Assembly: GCA_963780805.1 (NCBI GenBank)
Contig: CAWADP010000019.1
Span: forward strand, 54,594-118,593
Direction: 5' to 3'
Length of the DNA: 64,000 bases
Origin: JASHVB01 sp963780805
Lineage (GTDB): Bacteria > Pseudomonadota > Alphaproteobacteria > Acetobacterales > Acetobacteraceae
Shown here: positions 8,894-16,028 of the stretch, one piece after another
Numbering within the stretch: the first letter of the stretch is position 1
How the letters are laid out: every line of letters starts with the position of its first letter
The notes under the pieces: model-generated
Told to the model about the DNA's origin: nothing
What the model saw: only the letters and a program-made list of their open reading frames with translations
Databases searched by the model: none
Position numbers and translations under genes: made by a program

Positions 8894-10199
8894 ATGAACG
8901 AAATATCACCCCGCCGCGTTTTGACCCCGCCGATGTCGCCGCCGGAGGAGCCGGAACGGCCGCGGCATCATCGCGCCGGCCCCTTCGGCGTGCTGGACAT
9001 CGGCACCACCAAGATCGCCTCCCTGATCGGCCGCACCGAGGGCGACGGCACGTTGCGCGTGCTCGGCTTCGGCTGGCACCGCGGCCGCGGCGTCCGCGGC
9101 GGCGGCATCGTCGATCTGGAGGAGGCCGAAAAAGCCATCCGAGCCTGCGTCGGCCAGGCCGAGGACATGGCTGATACCCGCCTTCGCTCGGTCACCGTGA
9201 ACCTGTCCTGCGGCCAGCCCGAATCGCGCCTGTTCAACGTGCAGTGGCCGGTGAACGGTCGCGCGGTCGATGCGCAAGACATCCGCCGCGTGGTGATGGA
9301 AGGCCGCGGCCGCGCCGCCGCGGAAGGCCGCGACGTGATCCATGCGCTGCCGCTGACCTTTGCCACCGACCAAACCGAAGGCATCGTCGATCCCCGCGGT
9401 TTGTTCTGCACCACGCTGGTTGCCAAGCTGCACATCATCGATTCGGCAGCGACGGCGCTGCGCTCGCTCGGCGCCTGCATCGCGCGCTGCGATCTCGACA
9501 TTGCCGAGCTCGTGTCGGCGCCGATGGCCGCCGGGCTCGCGACCCTGGTGGCGGATGAGCAAGAACTTGGGACGACGGTGATTGATATGGGTGGCGGTAC
9601 GACAGGGATGGCGGTGTTCGCCGACCGTCAGCTTCTGCACACCGCGCAACTGCCGATCGGTGGGTTCCACGTCACCAAGGATCTCGCCACCGGCCTGTCC
9701 ACGTCGCTGAACCACGCCGAGCGTTTGAAGACCTTGTTCGGCAGTGTGCTGTCTTCGCCTGACGACGAGCGCGAGCTGGTGCCGGTGCATCTGGTCGGCG
9801 AGGAAGAGCATCAGATCGCCAAGGTGCCGCGCAGCATGGTCGTGAACATCATCCGCCCGCGCCTGGAAGAAACTTTCGAGTACGTAAAAGACCGACTGGA
9901 AAGTTCCGGCCTGACCCGCGCGGCGGGCAACCGAGTGGTGCTGACCGGGGGCGCGTGCCAACTCGCCGGCGTGCGCGAGATGGCGGCGCGCATGTTGAAT
10001 CGTCAGGTGCGGCTTGGGCGTCCGCATACGGTACGCGGGCTGCCGGATTCCGCATCGGGGCCGGCATTCGCAACTGCTGCCGGCCTGCTGCACTGGGCCG
10101 CGGGCGAAGGCCACACTCTCCACGACGTCGATCTGGAGGTCGCGCAACCCACCGGCCTGTTCCGCCGCATCGTCAATTTTCTGCGCGAGCGAGTTCTGA
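8894..10199 (+). CDS. ftsA: Cell division protein FtsA; natural stop lost in the frame as written
   Basis: Actin-like ATPase that ties FtsZ filaments to the membrane. The sequence shows FGVLDIGTTKIASLIGR (phosphate 1), an SHS2-type inserted subdomain, TTVIDMGGGTTGMAVF (phosphate 2) and NRVVLTGGACQLAGVREMA (adenosine loop), ending in an amphipathic helix FRRIVNFLRE. In the frame from 8894 there is no stop before ftsZ, giving one 983-codon open frame through 11845. One extra base near 10190 would explain this: without it the protein ends LREEF-stop at 10197-10199, giving 434 residues and a 74-base gap to ftsZ. The given end assumes this correction. Confidence 0.9.
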
Positions 10200-10273
10200 T
10201 GCTTCGCGAATCGACACACTTCCTGCTTAACACACTGATCGCCGACCCGAGTTCGCGTGAGGGGGACGTCCGC

Positions 10274-11845
10274 ATGACACTCAATCTCACCATTCCGCAG
10301 CAAGTCCACACCGACTTCACACCGCGCATCACGGTGATCGGCGTCGGTGGCGGCGGTACCAACGCCGTCGACAACATGATCACGGCGAACCTGCAGGGCG
10401 TGGAGTTCGTCGTCGCCAACACCGACGCGCAGCAGCTGATGCAGAGCCGCGCCGACCGGCGGATTCAACTCGGGCCGCATATCACGCAGGGCCTTGGGGC
10501 AGGCGCCAAGCCGGAGATCGGCAAGGCCGCGGCGGAGGAGGCGGCGGACGAGCTGTATCGCCACCTCGATGGCGCGCACATGGTGTTCATCACCGCCGGC
10601 ATGGGTGGCGGCACCGGCACCGGCGCCGCCCCCGTCATCGCGCGCATGGCACGCGAACGCAACATCCTGACCGTCGGCGTGGTGACCAAGCCGTTCGGCT
10701 TCGAGGGCGTGCGGCGCGCGCGCTGCGCGGATCAGGGGATCGAGGAACTGCAGCAATACGTCGATACGCTGATTGTCATCCCCAACCAAAATCTCTTCCG
10801 TATGGCGAACGAGCGCACCACCTGGAAGGATGCGTTCAAGATGGCGGACCAGGTCTTGTATATGGGCGTGCGCGGCGTCACCGACCTGATGATGGCGCCC
10901 GGCCTAGTGAATTTGGACTTTGCCGACATCCGTACCGTAATGGCGGAGATGGGCAAGGCCATGATGGGCACCGGCGAGGCCGACGGCGATAACCGCGCCA
11001 TCCGGGCCGCCGAGGCCGCGATCAGCAATCCGCTGCTGGAAGATACCTCGATGTCGGGCGCGCGTGGCCTGCTGATCAACATCACCGGTGGCGACGACCT
11101 GACGTTGTTTGAAGTAGACCAGGCGGCGAACCGCATCCGCGAGGAAGTCGACGAGGAAGCCAACATCATCTTCGGCTCGGCGATCGACGAGACGTTGTCG
11201 GGGCGCATCCGCGTATCGGTAGTCGCCACCGGGATCGATTCGCCGGTTGCCGCAGCCGAGCCTCGGCCGAGGCTGGTGGCCGTGGGCGGCGGCGCGATGC
11301 CGGCCCCGCAGCCGATTCCCGTCCCGGCACACGTGGCCGCGGCGGCGATGGCAGGGCAGCCCGGCGGGCAGATGTCCGCCTCGCCGATGATGACCGCGGC
11401 GGCACCACTGCGTCATCCGTCGGCGCCGCTGCGCCCGGCGGCGTATGGCGAACCGATCGTCGATGGCAGCATGGCGCTGGAAATGCCGGCGGTGGTGCAG
11501 CCGACGGCGCCCGTGCAATCGGTGATGCCGCCGCGCGTCGCGCCGACCTTCACACCGCGCACCAGCAGCGGGTTGTTCAACGAGGCACCGCGCCCCACGG
11601 CCACTCCAGCCGCGCCGGCGCCCGTGCCCGAGGTGCCGCGCACCAGCTTGTTCAACACCGTGACCGGCGTGTTGCGCCGTCGCATGGCGCCGCCGATGCC
11701 GGTAGAAGGTGCGGCGCCGCGGCATGAGCCGATGCTGCACCCGGAACAACGGACGGAGCCGGCCCGTGCCTCGGTACGGCTGGCCAACGGCAACGAGGAG
11801 ACGACGCTGGAAATTCCAGCGTTCCTGCGGCGGCAGACGTCGTAA
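10274..11845 (+). CDS. ftsZ: Cell division GTPase FtsZ
   Basis: Tubulin-like GTPase forming the Z ring, 523 residues. Visible are ITVIGVGGGGTNAVDNM, the tubulin signature GMGGGTGTGAAPVIA, VVTKPFGFEG, NQNLFRMANERTTWKDAF and the synergy-loop region. A long Ala/Pro-rich linker (about residues 320-505) leads to the conserved C-terminal peptide TTLEIPAFLRRQTS that binds FtsA and other partners. The start at 10274 fits family alignment and has GAGGGGGAC upstream. It is in phase with the preceding ftsA frame, so no stop separates the two as written. Confidence 0.96.
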   Translation: MTLNLTIPQQVHTDFTPRITVIGVGGGGTNAVDNMITANLQGVEFVVANTDAQQLMQSRADRRIQLGPHITQGLGAGAKPEIGKAAAEEAADELYRHLDGAHMVFITAGMGGGTGTGAAPVIARMARERNILTVGVVTKPFGFEGVRRARCADQGIEELQQYVDTLIVIPNQNLFRMANERTTWKDAFKMADQVLYMGVRGVTDLMMAPGLVNLDFADIRTVMAEMGKAMMGTGEADGDNRAIRAAEAAISNPLLEDTSMSGARGLLINITGGDDLTLFEVDQAANRIREEVDEEANIIFGSAIDETLSGRIRVSVVATGIDSPVAAAEPRPRLVAVGGGAMPAPQPIPVPAHVAAAAMAGQPGGQMSASPMMTAAAPLRHPSAPLRPAAYGEPIVDGSMALEMPAVVQPTAPVQSVMPPRVAPTFTPRTSSGLFNEAPRPTATPAAPAPVPEVPRTSLFNTVTGVLRRRMAPPMPVEGAAPRHEPMLHPEQRTEPARASVRLANGNEETTLEIPAFLRRQTS

Positions 11846-11885
11846 GGCGGGCGCGACAAGCCGTAGAAGTGGAAAAGAGGTAGGA

Positions 11886-11992
11886 AGCACTCCCTCCCCT
11901 GGCGGGAGGGGGTTGCACGAGGAGGCGTTTGCCAAGCCGTCATGGTCGTGTGCACCTATCCTCCAGCCCCTCCCGCGAGGGGAGGGATATTT
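11886..11992. repeat. GC-rich palindrome downstream of ftsZ
   Basis: Arms CTCCCTCCCCTGGCGGGAGG (about 11890-11909) and CCCTCCCGCGAGGGGAGGGA (about 11968-11987), with an inner pair TTGCACGAGGAGG / TGTGCACCTATCCTCC. It is a diverged copy of the family and could end the dcw transcript. Confidence 0.78.
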
Positions 11993-12016
11993 GCGCTTCT
12001 ATGTTAAAAGACCCGC

Positions 12017-12862
12017 ATGAAGCGCGTCGTCTTTTCCGCCGATGATTTCGGGCTGTCGGAATCCGTCAACGCGGCGGTCGAACGTGCGTATTGCGATGGC
12101 GTTCTGAACACCGCCAGCCTGATGGTCGCCGCCCCGGCTGCCGCCGATGCCGTGCGGCGCGCAAGGATGTTGCCCGGGTTGCGCGTCGGGCTGCATCTGG
12201 TGGTGGTTGAAGGGCGAGCGACGTTGCCGCCAGCGGCGATTCCCGACCTTGTGGATGCGTCGGGCTGGTTCCCCTCCGATCAGGTGCGGCTGGGCGTCCG
12301 GTACTTCTTCCGCCGCCGCGTGCGCCGCCAGCTTGCCGCCGAAATTCGTGCCCAGCTCACGGCGTTTGCCGCGACGGGCCTGACGCTGGATCATGCCAAC
12401 GCCCACAAGCACATGCACCTGCACCCGACCGTCGGGGCATTGCTGCTGCGGATAGGCCGCGACTTCGGGCTGCGTTCCGTGCGTGTACCGGCCGAGCCAC
12501 CCGCGGTGCTGGCCCGCTGCGGTATCCCTGTTGGCTGGGGCGACCGCGCACTGTACTGGTGGACGAGGTTGCTGCGGCGCCAGGTGCGTGCGGCGGAGAT
12601 CATCACGAGCGATCATTGTTTTGGCATAGCAGGGAGCGGCCACATGACGGCCGATCGGGTGCGCTGCCTGCTGCGGGAACTACCCGACGGGGCCAGCGAA
12701 ATCTACCTCCATCCCGCGACCGGGCGCGACGCGGAGCTGTGCCGGCTCATGCCCGATTATGAGCACGAAGCGGAATTGGCGGCGCTGCTGGATCCGGGCA
12801 TCGCAGCATTCCTGACGAACGATCCGCAGGCTATTTCTTGTGATCTTTCACGAGTGCGGTAA
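12017..12862 (+). CDS. hpnK: YdjC-fold carbohydrate deacetylase, HpnK-like
   Basis: Predicted metal-dependent deacetylase of the YdjC/HpnK family, 281 residues. HpnK members are associated with hopanoid biosynthesis; the exact reaction is not firmly assigned. Metal-ligand motifs are visible as VFSADDFGLSESVN (Asp-Asp), GLHLVVVEG (His) and LDHANAHKHMHLHPT (His cluster). HpnK assignment rather than chitooligosaccharide deacetylase rests on the overall match to the hopanoid-associated subfamily from memory. No other hpn gene is nearby, which is unusual. The TAA stop lies at the edge of a TAGGGCGGA-like repeat forming a terminator hairpin. Confidence 0.78.
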   Translation: MKRVVFSADDFGLSESVNAAVERAYCDGVLNTASLMVAAPAAADAVRRARMLPGLRVGLHLVVVEGRATLPPAAIPDLVDASGWFPSDQVRLGVRYFFRRRVRRQLAAEIRAQLTAFAATGLTLDHANAHKHMHLHPTVGALLLRIGRDFGLRSVRVPAEPPAVLARCGIPVGWGDRALYWWTRLLRRQVRAAEIITSDHCFGIAGSGHMTADRVRCLLRELPDGASEIYLHPATGRDAELCRLMPDYEHEAELAALLDPGIAAFLTNDPQAISCDLSRVR

Positions 12863-12867
12863 GGCGG

Positions 12868-12920
12868 AAAAGCGCAGCGCATTCCGCCGCGGCGAAGGTG
12901 GCGGAATGCGCTGCGTTTTT
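12868..12920. terminator. Strong bidirectional hairpin after hpnK
   Basis: Arms 12868-12888 and 12900-12920 are complementary over 21 bases with one mismatch (AGCGCAGCGCATTCCGCC against GGCGGAATGCGCTGCG). The right arm ends in TTTTT and the left begins AAAA, so it can act as an intrinsic terminator for both hpnK and the convergent gene. It also contains the GGCGGAAAAGCG repeat motif. Confidence 0.85.
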
Positions 12921-12964
12921 CCCCACTACGTAGTACGTACCGTGTCAGCAGGCCGCCAAGATCG

Positions 12965-13852
12965 CTATCCCGGGATCCGCAGCATAACCGACACCGGACA
13001 GTGATCGGACAGCCGGTCCTTCCATTCGTCGCCGCTCTCCTGATACGTCAGTACTCGCAGTGTCGAAACCTGCATCCAATCCCGCGCCGGACCGCCGGCG
13101 ATGATGTGGTCGATGAACGACTCAGTGCCCCAGCAGGGGCTTGAACGCCCCTCCGTCGCCCGCGCCAGCGGCGCCGCATGGCGTAGCGCCGCCCAAAGCT
13201 GGTCCCTGCCGTCCATGTGGCGGTTGAAATCGCCCAGCACCAGAAACGGCACGCCCTCCTGCTGCCGCGCCGCAATCCATGCCTGCAACGGCAGAATCTG
13301 CTCCCGCAATTCCACGCAGGAACGGCGCGCGTGCCGGGTCAGCGATGAGTCGTGGCAGCCGGTCTTCAAATGCACGGCCAGGATGCGCGTCACCATTGCG
13401 CCGAAATGCAGTGTGATGTCCGCGCCGCTGCGCAGATGCTGGTGTGGATCGACGTCCAACCCGGTCACATCCGGGTTGGCGTCATAGGGCAGGCCGCGGC
13501 GCACCACGATGCCAACGCGCTGCACCACATCGTCATGCGTCATATGAATGGAATAGCGGTCGGCGGGAAACAGCCGGGCGGCGACGGCTCGGCCATCCAC
13601 CTCCTGGATCGCGATCACGTCGGCGTTCAATTGGTCGGCGTAATGCCGTAGCCGGTCGAAATCGTCCGGTGCGCGCGCATGCACGTCCGACGGCAAGGCC
13701 GGGTCACCGGCAGGGCGTTCGGTGAACCAGTTCAGGTTCCAGGTCGCGATCTTCAGTTCGGCAGAGAGCGCGACCGCTGGCAGCAAGCAGGCGGTCAGAA
13801 CCAACGCGAGGTGAACCAAGCTCCGTAACGGCGTGCGGCATTGTTCCATCAA
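12965..13852 (-). CDS. Secreted endonuclease/exonuclease/phosphatase family protein
   Basis: A 295-residue protein with an N-terminal signal peptide (hydrophobic LVHLALVLTACLLPAVALSA). The EEP fold motifs are in order: KIATWNLNWF, VIAIQEVDG (catalytic Glu), VHLKTGCH, LVLGDFNRH (Asp-Asn) and the terminal SDHCPVSVML (Asp-His). Such enzymes cleave phosphodiesters or phosphomonoesters, but the substrate cannot be read from the sequence. Because it is exported, nucleic acid or phospholipid in the periplasm is possible. It is convergent with hpnK across a shared terminator. Confidence 0.85.
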   Translation of the reverse strand: MMEQCRTPLRSLVHLALVLTACLLPAVALSAELKIATWNLNWFTERPAGDPALPSDVHARAPDDFDRLRHYADQLNADVIAIQEVDGRAVAARLFPADRYSIHMTHDDVVQRVGIVVRRGLPYDANPDVTGLDVDPHQHLRSGADITLHFGAMVTRILAVHLKTGCHDSSLTRHARRSCVELREQILPLQAWIAARQQEGVPFLVLGDFNRHMDGRDQLWAALRHAAPLARATEGRSSPCWGTESFIDHIIAGGPARDWMQVSTLRVLTYQESGDEWKDRLSDHCPVSVMLRIPG

Positions 13853-13896
13853 CCAGGATAGTGCGCGAACTTCCTGCGGATATGCAACCTATGGTT

Positions 13897-15759
13897 TCAT
13901 ACGGCGGGCGATTCAGCCACGGGGGCCGTCTGGACGGCCATCTTAAGGCATGCCTGCACCGCTTCCCGCAGAGTCGCGACGTAGCAGTCGGCGCCGATCG
14001 CGGTGCGCATCCGCTCATCCTGGAAGGCCGGAGCGTCGGCTGACCACAACCCCACCAGAATCGGCCGGTCCGGCACGACCCGGCGCAGGCGGCGCAGCAG
14101 ATAGCGGACATGCGAGATGCCCCCGCCCAGATCCAGGTAGCACAGGCACAGCATGCCGGTATTGCGGGATTCCAACGACGCGATCTCGGTACGCGACACG
14201 CCTCGGTTCGGCACCACGCGTGCGGCAATTCCCCGTTCGCCCAACAACTGTGCCAGCATTCGCGCGGCAGCTTCATCTACGGGCCCGCGTCCCGCGATGC
14301 ATAGGACAAAGCCGCGATCGCCTTGCCAGGCGTCGGTAGAGGGCGGGGCGGGGTCCGCTTCGTCCACCAGATCCTCGATCAGCGCGTAAGCGGATTCCAG
14401 GACGCGGGCCAGTTCCTCGCCGGCCAGCGTGCCGCGGCCGGCATCGTACGCGGCGCGTTGTAATCCCGGCACCGCGACCTCATCGTAATAGCCCGTCAGC
14501 GTCTCATCGCGCAGATATGCTTCCGCTTGCTCACGCGCCTCGTCGGGATCCCCGGCGAGCATGCGCTGGTAGAAGCTTTCGTCCGGCCGCAGCGCCGGGC
14601 GGTCGCCGAGCAGGATGTCGAGAAATTCCAGGCGTTTGACGTGGCGGCCCAGCACCATGAAGCACAGGGTCAGCGGTGTCGAAAGAATCAGGCCGATCGG
14701 TCCCCAGATCCAGGTCCAGAAAATTGCAGCCACCACCACGGCAAATGGCGAGAGGCCGGTGGAACGGCCGTACACCAGCGGCTCGATGACCTGACCGGTG
14801 ACGGCTTCCAGTCCGGCGAACAGGGCGACAGTCGAAACGACCTGGGTCCAGCCTGGGGAGGTTGCGGCCGCGAGCAAGGTCGGCAGCACGGCGGCGAGAG
14901 GCGACCCGATATAGGGCAGGAACCGCAGCAGCATCGCGATGATGGCCCACAGCAGCGGCGTCGGCAGGCCGATGAAATACAGCGCGATGCCGATGACCGC
15001 GCCGAACGACATGTTGATCGCGAGTTGCGCCAGGAAATAGCGCGAGAGGCGGCGCGCCGTTTCGTCCATGGCGAGGGTGGTGCGATGCAGGTCGTTGGCA
15101 CCGAACAGGCGGATCATGCGGTCGCGCAGGTCGTCCCGTTGGGCCAGGATGAAGCTGGAGACGATAAATACGATCGCCAACGAGGCGAGGGGATCGATCA
15201 GCGGCTCGACGATCTGCTTGGCGATCGCCAGAGCGCCGGTGGGCGGCGGCTGGACCTCCACCGGGACCGGCTGCGGCGCGCTGCCCGCCGCGGCATGGGT
15301 AGGCGCGGCGCCCGTGGCGGCGTGCTTCACGGGCGATCCGCCGAACGGGTGGCCGATATAGCGCACAACCGCATCGAGATGCGATGCGACGAATTGCTGT
15401 ACTGTTTCCACCTTCGCTTCGATGGTGCTGGCGTACTGCGGTACCTGTCCCACAAGGTCGGCGACCTGGCTGCCGATCAGTCCGCTGACGCCGACGATGA
15501 TTCCAAGCGCAAGGATCACCGCGAGCAAGGCGGCGACGGCATTGGGGACGTGAACGCGGTACAGCACCTCCACCAGCGGTGCGAGCAGGAATGAGAGAAG
15601 GACCGCGAGCGTGATCGGGATCAGGACGCTGCGGCCGAAATAGAGTCCCGCGACGACGACCACGCTGGTCGCCAGCAGCAAGAGGCTGGAACTGCCCGGC
15701 GTTTGTGCCGCGGGGATGGGTGCCGGGCGTCGCTGCAACGGCAATCGCGGCAGGGGCAT
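13897..15759 (-). CDS. AI-2E/PerM-family permease with an extra C-terminal domain
   Basis: Integral membrane protein of 620 residues. Residues about 25-365 are the AI-2E transporter (PerM) domain with paired N-terminal helices (LLLLATSVVVVAGLYFG, LITLAVLLSFLLAPLVEVLY) and the characteristic helices GAVIGIALYFIGLPTPLLW and GLILSTPLTLCFMVLGRH. After that come about 250 soluble residues. These end in a Rossmann-like alpha/beta block (FVLCIAGRGPVDEAAARMLA, MLCLCYLDLGGG, RPILVGLWSAD) resembling a cobalamin-binding-type fold, but the B12 His motif DxHxxG is not seen. PerM domains alone are about 350 residues, so this is a fusion architecture. The substrate is unknown. Confidence 0.85.
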   Translation of the reverse strand: MPLPRLPLQRRPAPIPAAQTPGSSSLLLLATSVVVVAGLYFGRSVLIPITLAVLLSFLLAPLVEVLYRVHVPNAVAALLAVILALGIIVGVSGLIGSQVADLVGQVPQYASTIEAKVETVQQFVASHLDAVVRYIGHPFGGSPVKHAATGAAPTHAAAGSAPQPVPVEVQPPPTGALAIAKQIVEPLIDPLASLAIVFIVSSFILAQRDDLRDRMIRLFGANDLHRTTLAMDETARRLSRYFLAQLAINMSFGAVIGIALYFIGLPTPLLWAIIAMLLRFLPYIGSPLAAVLPTLLAAATSPGWTQVVSTVALFAGLEAVTGQVIEPLVYGRSTGLSPFAVVVAAIFWTWIWGPIGLILSTPLTLCFMVLGRHVKRLEFLDILLGDRPALRPDESFYQRMLAGDPDEAREQAEAYLRDETLTGYYDEVAVPGLQRAAYDAGRGTLAGEELARVLESAYALIEDLVDEADPAPPSTDAWQGDRGFVLCIAGRGPVDEAAARMLAQLLGERGIAARVVPNRGVSRTEIASLESRNTGMLCLCYLDLGGGISHVRYLLRRLRRVVPDRPILVGLWSADAPAFQDERMRTAIGADCYVATLREAVQACLKMAVQTAPVAESPAV

Positions 15760-15872
15760 GGGTGAACCTTGGTGGTTGAAGCCGAAACCAAGGTAACGGG
15801 CGAAACGGGGCGGCCGTGTGTTGCGGAGAAGTCAAGAAAGCGAGAGGGTTGCGGGAAGGAGGCAAGATAAGC

Positions 15873-15972
15873 AGAACACCCCCTGCCCTTGTGGGAGGGG
15901 GCGGGGGGAGGGGAGTAGCAAGCAGCGACCTCGCACCCCTGCCCCCTCCCACAAGGGGAGGGGGGTGTTCTA
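15873..15972. repeat. GC-rich palindrome upstream of the PerM-type gene
   Basis: AGAACACCCCCTGCCCTTGT (from 15873) is mirrored by ACAAGGGGAGGGGGGTGTTC (ending near 15970), with an inner GGGAGGGGGCGGGGGG / CCCCTGCCCCCTCCC pair. It fills the gap between two genes transcribed leftward. Confidence 0.85.
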
Positions 15973-16028
15973 TTTTTCATCTTCCTCCTGCGTTCCTTCG
16001 TTCATAGACCACCGCTTCCTCCGCCAAC

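Noticed and set aside
8906..10789. Minus-strand frame of 627 codons opposite ftsA-ftsZ
   Set aside because: Fully antisense to strongly conserved division genes and without recognisable domains.
14527..15594. Long + strand frame of 355 codons inside the PerM-type gene
   Set aside because: Low-information Arg/Asp/Gln-rich sequence antisense to a well-conserved membrane protein; a shadow frame.
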